64,000 bases of DNA, taken from Candidatus Omnitrophota bacterium (GTDB lineage Bacteria; Omnitrophota; Gorgyraeia; Gygaellales; Profunditerraquicolaceae). The stretch lies in NCBI GenBank assembly GCA_023229385.1, contig JALNZI010000005.1, positions 40,800-104,799 on the forward strand, in the 5' to 3' direction. The notes beneath the pieces were generated by a model. The model had not been told where the DNA came from, searched no databases, and worked only from the letters and a program-made list of their open reading frames with translations. This document shows, piece by piece, positions 30,603 through 39,195 of this stretch. The translations under genes and the position numbers were made by a program. Every line of letters begins with the position of its first letter. The first letter of the stretch is position 1.

Positions 30603-31081
30603 TGGAAGCACAATTATTAGATAAAAAATGTATTGAAACATTGAATTATAGAATTCAACAAGAGGAAGATTCAGCTAGATTATATGAGCAATGTAGTTTA
30701 TTCTTAGACAATTTAGGAATGAAGAATTTATCTGCTTTATATAAGAAATATGCAAGTGAAGAGATGGGTCATGCAGGATGGTCCAAATCATATTTATTAG
30801 ATTATAGAATTACTCCAGAATTAAGACAACTTAAAGATGTTGATAGAAGTTTCACAACTGTAAAAGAAATACTTGATATTACCCTATCACACGAATTGGA
30901 GATAACCCGCCAAGTTACAGAACTAGCTGAGCTGGCATTACAAGAAGGTAATCATGTATTATATGCATTAGCTAGTAAGTATTGTGCCGAACAGCAGGAA
31001 GAGATTGGTAAAGCTACTACTAATCTGGATATCTTTGCATTAACAACTGACTTATTAATATTTGATTCAAAAGTAGGGTAA
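30602..31081 (+). CDS. Ferritin (non-haem, ferroxidase-competent)
   Basis: A 159-residue four-helix protein that aligns along its whole length with bacterial ferritin (FtnA type). All five ferroxidase-centre ligands are present: E21 (FtnA E17), E54 and H57 in EEMGH (E50, H53), E98 in SHELEIT (E94) and Q131 in AEQQEE (Q127). E130 and E134 provide further acidic residues. It should bind Fe(II), oxidise it with O2 or peroxide and, if it assembles into a 24-mer, store iron. It has no signal peptide. The start overlaps the stop of the 3912-residue RNA polymerase fusion (TAATG), and the next cargo-type gene follows 22 nt after its stop. It is thus a late, co-translated gene in a virion operon. Ferritin is not a standard crAss-like virion protein to my knowledge. 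The family assignment is strong; packaging is a hypothesis. Confidence 0.88.
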   Translation: MEAQLLDKKCIETLNYRIQQEEDSARLYEQCSLFLDNLGMKNLSALYKKYASEEMGHAGWSKSYLLDYRITPELRQLKDVDRSFTTVKEILDITLSHELEITRQVTELAELALQEGNHVLYALASKYCAEQQEEIGKATTNLDIFALTTDLLIFDSKVG

Positions 31082-31103
31082 TAATTAATATTAAACTTAA
31101 ATT

Positions 31104-34100
31104 ATGGCAATAACTTGTCCAAATAAATCTTCTAAGAAATGGAAAGATTTAGTAAATATAGTAGGTGAAGAAAAGAGTTATGTTCTATGGAATGAATATG
31201 ATGGTAATGTACCAGGATCTTTCTATAATAAAGATATCTTATTAGCTGAATCTTCAGAAGTTACTTCTAATCAATCCAATATTAAATTCTCAGAATCAAA
31301 TAAGTTATCCGATTTCGTTAAAGATAATAATTTTAATAAAGTTGAGACAGATATTCAAAAGAGAGGTAATAAAACTTATGATTTTGTATTTAAAAAAGCT
31401 AATTCTTTAGATATTAAAATTAATAATAAGATTGCTACATTTAAAGAGATTGAAGATTTAGGAGTTAGTCAAGCTGCTGGTGTATTAGCATATTATTCTA
31501 AATCTAATAACTCAATTACTTTAGGTGAGAACTTTCCTAAATTATATGAATTAGATAAGACAAGAATTCTTGCTCATGAATCTTTACATGGAATTATTAC
31601 CAATAGATTAAATACATTAGATGAGTTTTCTAAAAAGAGATTTGAAAATGAAATAAGTGACTTTATAAATAAAGTTAAAGATAATAAATATTTAAAGGAT
31701 TTTCCAATTGTTGATAAGGTATTGAAAGCAATTGAAAAAGGAGGGTACCAAGAAATCATTACCTATGCTATGACACATTCTCAATTTGCATCAGCATTGA
31801 ATTCTGTAATAATTGGGGAAAAAGGAATGGACAAAGATATGACATTTTGGGAAAAATTAAAAGAACTCATCCTATCAGTTATATCTGATGATTATACTTT
31901 ATTTGATGAATTAACTGATTTATTAGATGCTCATATTGAGATTAATAATATTAAACAATCTGGAATATATTCTTTAGATTATAAACATAATTTTACTCCA
32001 TTAGAGAATGAAATAGTTCAAAAAGATTTAGATAGGAAATTACTTAATTCTGTTACTGAGAAACCTGGAACTATACATCAACAATTTACATTAGATGAAG
32101 TAACTCATTCTAAAGTAATGAGTGATGTTGAGAAGAAGATGAAAAGTTTCTTAACTTCAGCAGGAATGAATTATGAGAATACCAAGATTATAAAAGATTC
32201 TGATGGTAATATAATTAATGCTGTAGCTAAAGCTGACATATTCAATAAGATAGTTCAAGTTATAGAAGATAAGAGGGATATTACAACTTTACCTGAAGAG
32301 AGTTCACACGTATTTGTAGCAATGATTAGAGATACTGATATGTACAATTCAATGATGGACAAAATTATCAGATTTGATACATATAACGATATTAAAACTC
32401 AATATGGTGGAATATATACATCTGAATTGGAATTCAGAGAGGAAGCAATTGGTAAATTAATAGCTCAATATATTGTTGATGAAGCAATTAAAGAAAATGC
32501 TTTAAATCAAGATTTATTCTCTAAATGGTTGAATAAAGTATGGAATTGGATTAAAACTAAATTAGGTTTAATTAAATCTGAAGATTTAAATCCTTTTATT
32601 CAATCAGCTAAACAAATTCTACAAGGTAATACTAAAGGATTAACTTCATTAGATAAAGTAATAGAAATGTCTGGACCTGAATTACAAGGTTTAGTTTATT
32701 ACGAAATGTCTTCTGAAGATATTAATAAAAGAAATGAATTAATAGGTAAGTTTGATTTAGAGAAGAATAATAAAGGATTTGTTAAATTCGATATTAAGAG
32801 TTATTCTTATATTAATCAGAATACAGGTAAAAAGATTAAACATACTGCTAATGAGTACGAACAGAAATATTATAAACAAAGTAATATTGATGCTAAGAAT
32901 GATTACAAATCTACTTTATTAGCAACTAAATCAATGTATATCCATAATATTTCAGCTAATATTATGGACAGACTTGATAGTGGTGATAAGATTGAGAATT
33001 CTGAAGATATTAGATTAGAAGTTATATCATCAGTTTCTGAGTATCTTAAAGATAATGAACAAATTAATAAAATTTATAACTCTCCAGAGAATAAAAAAGG
33101 ATTCTTTAAAATTAGTGAGGAACAATTTAAAGAAGTTGTAAATGGAGTTAAATTTATTTATAATCAGATTCAAGAGAATTCAAATAGGATTAAGAAATAT
33201 ACTGAGGGTGCTGAAGGTGATCCTAAAATATATACAAGATTAAATCTTTATTTAGAGAAAGAAGATTTATCTAATACAGTTGATGTATTAGTAGTTTATC
33301 CTAATGGAGCTACTGGAATATATGATTATAAAGGAATTCAATTTTACGAAGATGTTACTGGAGTTAAAGGTTTGGCAGATTATAAGATAGATGCTTATGA
33401 AGCTAAAATGACTGTAGTTAAGAGAATGCTTCAAGAAGAATATGGTGTAGAAGAATTTGCTGAGAGTAGGGTTTTACCTATTAATATCAAATTAAATTTT
33501 GAAAGTAAATATCACAATACACACCCTTCTATTGGATTTGCTAAGATTGAAATGGTTGCTAATAAAGAAAAAGAGTATTTGCAACAACTTCCATTAGCAA
33601 ATGAATTAGTTACTGAAGATAAACCTTTGAGTGAAGCTTTAGAAGATATTATTAAGTTGAAAAATAGATTAAAGACTGAATCTGCTAATAATCCTGGTAA
33701 AGAGGAATTAAAAACTATGGTAGATAAGATTGATAGGTCTATTAAAGAAATACAACTTAATAGAAACGCAATATTTGTTTATAATGAAGTAGCTAGATTG
33801 GTTAAACAACTTCGTAAAAAAGAAGTAGAACCATCCAATAGTCCAAATTATACATACGCTGATTTCAATAATTATCTTATGTATGCGAAGATTTTTGAAG
33901 AGTTTGGACAAAAGATATTAGACCAAGGTGGAAGTACTCTCATAAATGATAAAAATAAGGAAAAATTAGCTACTATTAGTACAATGGTAGCAGATATTAG
34001 ATCTATTACTTTACAAAAGATTACTGAAACTTTAAATAAGACTCAAAAGAAATCTATAACCTCTGATTTAGTTGAGACTTCAAATATTTTAGGTATATTT

Positions 34101-36839
34101 AAGACACTTCAAGAATATGATGGTGAGACTTATAAAAGAATGGCCAAATTAGTTGAAGTTAATGAGGATAATATTAGAAGAGAATTCAATAGAATCCATA
34201 AGATTATGGAAGATAAAGAGAATAATCTTCGTAAGTGGGCTAAATCTAAAGGTATAAGTATATATGATGCTTATAAAAGCATATATGATTTTGATAAGGG
34301 TTCTTTAATTAAGAAATTTAAGAAAGAATATTTTGAAGAATTACATACTGCTAGAAAGAATAAAGATTTAAATTGGATAAAGAATAACCTTGAGACTACT
34401 GAGAATAGAAAGAAACAATATGAAGAAAATTTAGTAGCACTAGAAAAAAAATTACTTAAAGATTATCCAGAGGAATTAGATGAAAAGGGTAAATTAACTG
34501 AGGCTGGAGAATATCACGAAAGAGAACGTACTAAAAGATTAAATACTTTTAGAAGTAAATTTGATGTTTGGGATAGTAAATTCAGTAGTTCAGCTTGGGT
34601 ATATGAAAAGAACCCATATCTTCAATTAAAAGATAATTCAGATTATTATTCAGAAGGTTGGAAAACTTTAAATCAACAAGGTAATGAAGCATTATTAGAC
34701 TTTTATAACCAATATGTTGAGTTAAATCAATATTTTAATGAATTATATGATGGTAAAATAGATAAGTATTTTGTAGCTAATATAAGACAAGATACTTTAG
34801 ATAGAGTATTTGAGGTTGGTATTGGTGCAGCTAAGAATATATTTAGAGAGATGAAACATTCTCTTGAAGTTGTACAATATGATATTTCAGATAGAGAAAT
34901 TGATCCATCTACAGGTAAACCTTTACCTATTATACCATTACTTCATTATGCTCCTTTATGGGATGTTGCAACTGATGAAGAAATAGAGGGTATTAAAAAA
35001 GAATTAACTAATGAAGGTTTAGATTCAGAATCTATAGATTATGAGACCGAATTGAAAAAAAGGGTTAATAAGCTTGAATACCAAAAAGGTTTAAAAACTA
35101 AAAGTTTTGATTTAACTAAATCATTATTATTATTTGCTCAATCTGTATTAACCAATAAGTTTTATAACGATACAGTTGACGAGATTAAATCTGTACAACA
35201 TTTGATGCATAGTGAGAACATTAACACTATTAAAACTGGTGTTACAGGTAAAACTTTAAGAACTAAAGATAATGGTAAACTAGTTAAGATAAAAGGTGTT
35301 GGTACAAATGACATGGATTTATTTGACTCTTATGTCAATATGTACTGGTACGGATTAGAAACTCAAAGTAAAGATGTTACTTTTAAAGGTAAACCAATAT
35401 TGAATGATAATGGTAATATAGTATCCCAAGGTAAAGTTTATTCAGGTACTAAAACTTATCAGATGTTATCCAAATGGACAACTATGAAATCTTTACCTTT
35501 TAATATTGCTGCTGCAATCGGTAATGCTGTGGGTTTATATAGTAACTATAAAATAGTTGCTGCTGAAGGAATATTATTTACAAATACTCAATCCATAAAA
35601 GCTAGAGATTTAATTATTAAAAAAGATAAGAAGTCTTTATTTGCTATTAATTTCTTTGAACCAAGTACAAGAAATTTATCTTTACATAAAGCTAATGATT
35701 TATCTGGTTCTAAAGTTAATAAATGGTTATCAATGGATAGATTCATGACAATATGGTCAGTTCCAGATGATAAAGCAGATGAAACATTCTTAATTGCAAT
35801 TATGATGAATCATGGTTTCGATGAGAATGGTAATATTCAAAGAATATCTAAATTACCTAAAGGAAGTAAATCTTTATATGATTTAGCTGAAATTAAAGAT
35901 GATAAATTCCATTTACCTGGAATTACAGATAATCAAGAAAACTTTTTAAATTTCAAAAAGAAAGTTAGAAAAGCTTCAAGAATGATTAAAGGAACAACTT
36001 CTAATGAAAATAAAGACCTTATTGGAAAAAATATCCTTATTAAAGCAATGATGAAGTTTAGGAATTGGATTCCTGGATTAGCTCAAGCTAGATTCAAAAA
36101 CCTTAAATATGATGAAGATTTAGAGGAATTTGATGTAGGAAGGTATAAAGTATTCATGGGAGAATTTCTACGTAGCAAAAGTGTATGGCAAATATTCAAT
36201 AATTTTAAAAATTTAGCTGTTGAAGTATTTTTAGATGCTCCAATAGTAAGTAGGTTAAAAGGAGATTATTCTTACTATAAATCTGGTAATGTTAATAAAC
36301 ATGCTACTAAATTAGCCTTTGAAGACTTTTTAAGTAAAGAAGAAAATGCTCATTTAAGAGGTAAAGTTACTTTAGAACAATTTGAAGAATTTAGAGCTTC
36401 TAAATTAGCTGGTATGGCTAAAGAGATAAGTATTATACTCACTTTATTTGCTATAACTTCGTTAGCTAAAGCAATGATACCAGATGATGATGAAGAATGG
36501 ATTACAAGAGCTATTGCTAAGAATGCATTCAAATCATCTAATAGAGGATTACTTGAATTAACATTTTGGACCAACCCAGGTTCCATTAAAGAACTTATAA
36601 ATAGTCCATTTGCAGACTTTAGTACAATAGATGGAGTATATAAATGGGCACAAAATACACTTGATGTAACAAGAGATTTAGGTGCTGAAACACTTGGTTT
36701 AGGAGATCCTAAATACCATGCTATATTGAATAAAGCTGAAAAAGATAAAACTCCAGCTATGATGAGAACATTTGGATTAATGCCATTAGGAGGACAGATA
36801 GTTAGTTTCTTAGATATATTTGATCAAGACGTAAAATAA
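31104..36839 (+). CDS. Large virion cargo protein with zincin-like and PD-(D/E)XK-like domains
   Basis: A 1911-residue protein. HESLH at residues 158-162, followed by GYQEIITYAMT about 55 residues on, forms a zincin signature. A second copy at 398-402 reads EESSH, with the first His replaced by Glu, followed by FREEAIGKLIA, so it is a degenerate or altered metal site. Residues 727-743 (VDVLVVYP, then D741-Y-K743) fit the D...DxK core of PD-(D/E)XK nucleases of the Cas4/RecB kind. The long middle is coiled-coil-rich. Around residue 1775-1795 a hydrophobic helix (ISIILTLFAITSLAKAMI) may insert into membrane. The protein lies in the position of large ejected proteins next to the RNA polymerase in crAss-like phages, and likely opens the cell envelope or protects and processes DNA on entry. 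Confidence 0.6.
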   Translation: MAITCPNKSSKKWKDLVNIVGEEKSYVLWNEYDGNVPGSFYNKDILLAESSEVTSNQSNIKFSESNKLSDFVKDNNFNKVETDIQKRGNKTYDFVFKKANSLDIKINNKIATFKEIEDLGVSQAAGVLAYYSKSNNSITLGENFPKLYELDKTRILAHESLHGIITNRLNTLDEFSKKRFENEISDFINKVKDNKYLKDFPIVDKVLKAIEKGGYQEIITYAMTHSQFASALNSVIIGEKGMDKDMTFWEKLKELILSVISDDYTLFDELTDLLDAHIEINNIKQSGIYSLDYKHNFTPLENEIVQKDLDRKLLNSVTEKPGTIHQQFTLDEVTHSKVMSDVEKKMKSFLTSAGMNYENTKIIKDSDGNIINAVAKADIFNKIVQVIEDKRDITTLPEESSHVFVAMIRDTDMYNSMMDKIIRFDTYNDIKTQYGGIYTSELEFREEAIGKLIAQYIVDEAIKENALNQDLFSKWLNKVWNWIKTKLGLIKSEDLNPFIQSAKQILQGNTKGLTSLDKVIEMSGPELQGLVYYEMSSEDINKRNELIGKFDLEKNNKGFVKFDIKSYSYINQNTGKKIKHTANEYEQKYYKQSNIDAKNDYKSTLLATKSMYIHNISANIMDRLDSGDKIENSEDIRLEVISSVSEYLKDNEQINKIYNSPENKKGFFKISEEQFKEVVNGVKFIYNQIQENSNRIKKYTEGAEGDPKIYTRLNLYLEKEDLSNTVDVLVVYPNGATGIYDYKGIQFYEDVTGVKGLADYKIDAYEAKMTVVKRMLQEEYGVEEFAESRVLPINIKLNFESKYHNTHPSIGFAKIEMVANKEKEYLQQLPLANELVTEDKPLSEALEDIIKLKNRLKTESANNPGKEELKTMVDKIDRSIKEIQLNRNAIFVYNEVARLVKQLRKKEVEPSNSPNYTYADFNNYLMYAKIFEEFGQKILDQGGSTLINDKNKEKLATISTMVADIRSITLQKITETLNKTQKKSITSDLVETSNILGIFKTLQEYDGETYKRMAKLVEVNEDNIRREFNRIHKIMEDKENNLRKWAKSKGISIYDAYKSIYDFDKGSLIKKFKKEYFEELHTARKNKDLNWIKNNLETTENRKKQYEENLVALEKKLLKDYPEELDEKGKLTEAGEYHERERTKRLNTFRSKFDVWDSKFSSSAWVYEKNPYLQLKDNSDYYSEGWKTLNQQGNEALLDFYNQYVELNQYFNELYDGKIDKYFVANIRQDTLDRVFEVGIGAAKNIFREMKHSLEVVQYDISDREIDPSTGKPLPIIPLLHYAPLWDVATDEEIEGIKKELTNEGLDSESIDYETELKKRVNKLEYQKGLKTKSFDLTKSLLLFAQSVLTNKFYNDTVDEIKSVQHLMHSENINTIKTGVTGKTLRTKDNGKLVKIKGVGTNDMDLFDSYVNMYWYGLETQSKDVTFKGKPILNDNGNIVSQGKVYSGTKTYQMLSKWTTMKSLPFNIAAAIGNAVGLYSNYKIVAAEGILFTNTQSIKARDLIIKKDKKSLFAINFFEPSTRNLSLHKANDLSGSKVNKWLSMDRFMTIWSVPDDKADETFLIAIMMNHGFDENGNIQRISKLPKGSKSLYDLAEIKDDKFHLPGITDNQENFLNFKKKVRKASRMIKGTTSNENKDLIGKNILIKAMMKFRNWIPGLAQARFKNLKYDEDLEEFDVGRYKVFMGEFLRSKSVWQIFNNFKNLAVEVFLDAPIVSRLKGDYSYYKSGNVNKHATKLAFEDFLSKEENAHLRGKVTLEQFEEFRASKLAGMAKEISIILTLFAITSLAKAMIPDDDEEWITRAIAKNAFKSSNRGLLELTFWTNPGSIKELINSPFADFSTIDGVYKWAQNTLDVTRDLGAETLGLGDPKYHAILNKAEKDKTPAMMRTFGLMPLGGQIVSFLDIFDQDVK

Positions 36840-36859
36840 AAGGGGATTTCTCCCCTTTT
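36838..36859. terminator. Bidirectional terminator between convergent arms
   Basis: AAAAGGGGA (36838-36846), loop TTTC, TCCCCTTTT (36851-36859): a 9-bp perfect stem with U-tracts in both orientations. It overlaps the stop region of the late + strand operon and abuts the stop of the first minus strand gene, so it ends transcription from both arms. Confidence 0.9.
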
Positions 36860-37299
36860 TAATCTTTATAACTAAACCAAGTTTCTAAGAATTTATTTAA
36901 CTCTGGAGATGTTTCTTTAATAAGATGTAAATTATCTCTGATATCATCATTCATATAGTAGCAAACATACCCCTTTTCCGTTCTCAAATCATACCCCTGT
37001 CCAGAAGTTTTATTACCTAAAGGTTTACTACCACTATAACGGAGCCAATAATGTACTCCATTATTTTTAGTAGGATAATGAAAAGTTTGTTCTAATTCAT
37101 CTATTATTTTAATAGGAATATTCTCAAATCCATCCTTACCATCATGTCTATCTACATCTAATATGACATATCCTTTAGATGGAGATGCACAAAGTCTATA
37201 TCCTTCTGGTACTGGGCCTTCAAAGTAACTATCTTCTTTGAGCATTGTCCAATGCATCAAGGGTCTTTTAGAATCAGCCTTACAAAGAAATGTTCTCAT
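36859..37299 (-). CDS. Minimal Prim-Pol (archaeo-eukaryotic primase) catalytic domain
   Basis: A 146-residue protein with the AEP/Prim-Pol core: RPLMHW near the N-terminus, ILDVDRHDG with D48 and D50 as the metal pair, NNGVHYWLRY with H83, and YDLRTEKGYV with D104 as third acid. These are the residues that hold metal and nucleotide in bifunctional primase-polymerases. The helical PriCT extension usually fused to this domain is absent. The gene just upstream (3 nt away) looks like that missing part. It is the last gene of its operon, directly before the bidirectional terminator. The phage also has a DnaG-like primase at 54863-55990, so this may serve repair, restart or plasmid-like priming. 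The family call is fairly certain. Confidence 0.78.
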   Translation of the reverse strand: MRTFLCKADSKRPLMHWTMLKEDSYFEGPVPEGYRLCASPSKGYVILDVDRHDGKDGFENIPIKIIDELEQTFHYPTKNNGVHYWLRYSGSKPLGNKTSGQGYDLRTEKGYVCYYMNDDIRDNLHLIKETSPELNKFLETWFSYKD

Positions 37300-37301
37300 A
37301 A

Positions 37302-37583
37302 TTAAAACACATAAGTTTTCTTAGCAGTAGGCGTCTTCCAATATTCACCATAATTATTCTCTTCAGCATATTTGAAAACTCTTTCTAATTCTGATTCTGA
37401 ACTGCTACTTGTATATGCACTTATCTGCATTAAATCGTTTAATTGATCCCAACTTAATCCTAAATAACAAGCATATCCAGCAAGTATTACACAATTACCA
37501 TTCAAATCACTACCACTTCCTGTGAAGTCAAGTTTATTATCATTAATAAACTTTTCTATTAAATTTACTTTCTTCTTTCCCAT
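37302..37583 (-). CDS. Primase C-terminal (PriCT)-like helical protein
   Basis: A 93-residue protein: NLIEKFINDNK, then DLNGNCVILAGYACYLGLSWDQLNDL, then ELERVFKYAEENNYGEYW. The pattern (G-N-x-x-v-x-x-a-x-Y-a-c-x-x-G-x-s-w-x-x-l followed by E-x-x-r-v-x-x-a) resembles the helical PriCT domains that follow Prim-Pol cores in phage and plasmid primases. It lies 3 nt upstream of the Prim-Pol gene on the same strand. The two may form a split primase. This is an inference from pattern and context; it could also be an unrelated small helical protein. Confidence 0.45.
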   Translation of the reverse strand: MGKKKVNLIEKFINDNKLDFTGSGSDLNGNCVILAGYACYLGLSWDQLNDLMQISAYTSSSSESELERVFKYAEENNYGEYWKTPTAKKTYVF

Positions 37584-37585
37584 AA

Positions 37586-37777
37586 TTATAAATCTGAATA
37601 AGGATTCTCTTCCAAATAGGTTTTTAAATCTTGTTCACTAGCAAATCCCATTTTCTCATAGGATTCTTTATTAGCTACCATATCCCAAATCTCTCTAGGA
37701 GATAGTTTATTATCTACCTCACCGTTGTCATTTGGACATTGAAGCATATTCAATAAATCATCTATTGTATATTCCAT
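37586..37777 (-). CDS. Small acidic protein, unknown function
   Basis: A 63-residue protein (YTIDDLLNMLQCP near the start, LKTYLEENPYSDL at the end), probably helical. No domain is recognised. It is packed between the nucleotidyltransferase-like gene (1-nt overlap) and the PriCT-like gene (2-nt gap). It therefore belongs to the same short operon as the split Prim-Pol. Confidence 0.5.
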   Translation of the reverse strand: MEYTIDDLLNMLQCPNDNGEVDNKLSPREIWDMVANKESYEKMGFASEQDLKTYLEENPYSDL

Positions 37778-38616
37778 TATAATTCATGTATTTTAAGTTT
37801 TAACAATTCAGTTTGTTCCTCTGTAATTTCATGGGTATCTAACCATTTATTACAAATCATTTTAATTACTTTAAGATTCTCTTTATTAACTTTTAACTTC
37901 TCACTATAATTAGCTGAGTTAAATATATCTTGAAGTTTCAATATTTCATCAATAAGTGCAATATATTTCAATGCTACTACATCAGTGTTGTAACCCCTTC
38001 TGTGATACTTAAATACCCTCTCTAATTGACGAAGTAATTTATTTACTTCCCACATTTCTGGGTCATAAAATGTTGTATTCCATTTATTCCAAGATGCTAT
38101 TTTAGTAGATGCGCTATCTCCAGATAAATCTAAATATTGCTTAGTTTCTAAATCAAATCCTTTACTGATAATATCCATATCAAAACTTGAGAGAATTCCA
38201 AATATATTATTGTAAGATTTCTTTAGAATCACATTAACAGGAATGCATGTATTGAAATAAAATTTAAGTGTTAGTAATCCTACTTTGTGATAATTGTCGT
38301 ATGCATGATCAATATATCTGTTAAATTTCCATAATTCCAGGGGTTCAAGTATCTGAAACTTAGGGCTATGATACATTGCAAATATTAGTTTGTTAAATGA
38401 TTTCTCATCATAAACAAAAATATCTACATCTTGTCCTTCAAAATATCCCAACATACAACTTCCAGTAATTACTCCTCTAACAGGTTGTTCTTTTAACCAT
38501 TCAATAGCTAATTTTATATTTTCTTCCATTATATTATTTTTATAGTGCCTACAATTTCCACAATCCATGAATTCACCTTCGCAAAGTTCATAACAGAATA
38601 TTGTTTTATTTTCCAT
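37777..38616 (-). CDS. Nucleotidyltransferase-fold protein with N-terminal Cys cluster
   Basis: A 279-residue protein. GVITGS (G52, S53) followed by DVDIFVY (D63, D65) is the helix-turn and hDxDh metal motif of the polymerase-beta-like nucleotidyltransferase superfamily. The third carboxylate strand appears as PVNVI, with Asn where an acid is usual. Activity is therefore uncertain. The N-terminus has C8, C12, C19, C22 and H24, a possible zinc site; a shorter start at M30 would remove it. C-terminal helices follow, as in MNT/CCA-type proteins. Possible roles include nucleotidylation of a host RNA or protein. It heads the operon that ends with the split Prim-Pol, just after a terminator. Confidence 0.55.
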   Translation of the reverse strand: MENKTIFCYELCEGEFMDCGNCRHYKNNIMEENIKLAIEWLKEQPVRGVITGSCMLGYFEGQDVDIFVYDEKSFNKLIFAMYHSPKFQILEPLELWKFNRYIDHAYDNYHKVGLLTLKFYFNTCIPVNVILKKSYNNIFGILSSFDMDIISKGFDLETKQYLDLSGDSASTKIASWNKWNTTFYDPEMWEVNKLLRQLERVFKYHRRGYNTDVVALKYIALIDEILKLQDIFNSANYSEKLKVNKENLKVIKMICNKWLDTHEITEEQTELLKLKIHEL

Positions 38617-38631
38617 TTTATTTAAATAAAA

Positions 38632-38657
38632 AACCCAGATATTAGAGTATCTGGGTT
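38632..38657 (-). terminator. Rho-independent terminator
   Basis: A perfect 10-bp inverted repeat AACCCAGATA / TATCTGGGTT with a 6-nt loop. On the minus strand it follows the stop of the 164-residue gene and is continued by six T. It separates that gene from the nucleotidyltransferase/Prim-Pol operon. Confidence 0.9.
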
Positions 38658-38680
38658 TTAATTAACATGATAAAATTATA

Positions 38681-39175
38681 CTACAATAAGTCAATTACAG
38701 AAGTTACTGATGCAACTATCTCTTTAATAGTGTAGATTTTGTTCAATTTAACAGGTTGATCTGGTTGGCTAAAGTATAGACCAAAGTCTTCCAGTTCCGC
38801 AATACTATTGAATTTATTTAAGAAATTGTTAACTTTTTCAGTTTTCTCAACATCTTCTTGATATCCAATAAATGCTAAAGCTTCTTCTTTTAATTTCTCA
38901 GTAGTAGATCTTTTAGGAGCTGTTGGAGCAGTAATATAAGCTCTAGTCTTATTACCATTCAATAAATTCCAAACTTCATCCTTAAGAGCTGACATTGAAT
39001 CTGCATCTTTACCTTTGAAATCTTTACCTTTAGCTTTTTCAGCTAACACTACTACAAACTCAGCTTGTTTTTGAGCATATACAAATTCACTATTTGTTAC
39101 TGGTTCTTCTTTAGAATTTACTAAATAACCTGATCCTATTAATTTTAATTCACCTTGTTTAATAAATTGTTTCAT
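38681..39175 (-). CDS. Conserved-looking phage protein, unknown function
   Basis: A 164-residue Lys/Glu-rich protein. It starts KQFIKQGELKLIGSGYLVN (a strand pair) and is then mostly helical with a Pro/Ala linker (ITAPTAPKR). No motif is recognised. It is followed by a strong terminator and preceded by a 20-nt gap after the VWA-domain gene. It is therefore the last gene of the MoxR-VWA operon and might be an accessory protein or substrate of that pair. This is speculation from position. Confidence 0.55.
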   Translation of the reverse strand: MKQFIKQGELKLIGSGYLVNSKEEPVTNSEFVYAQKQAEFVVVLAEKAKGKDFKGKDADSMSALKDEVWNLLNGNKTRAYITAPTAPKRSTTEKLKEEALAFIGYQEDVEKTEKVNNFLNKFNSIAELEDFGLYFSQPDQPVKLNKIYTIKEIVASVTSVIDLL

Positions 39176-39195
39176 TTTTACTTTATTTTAATTAA

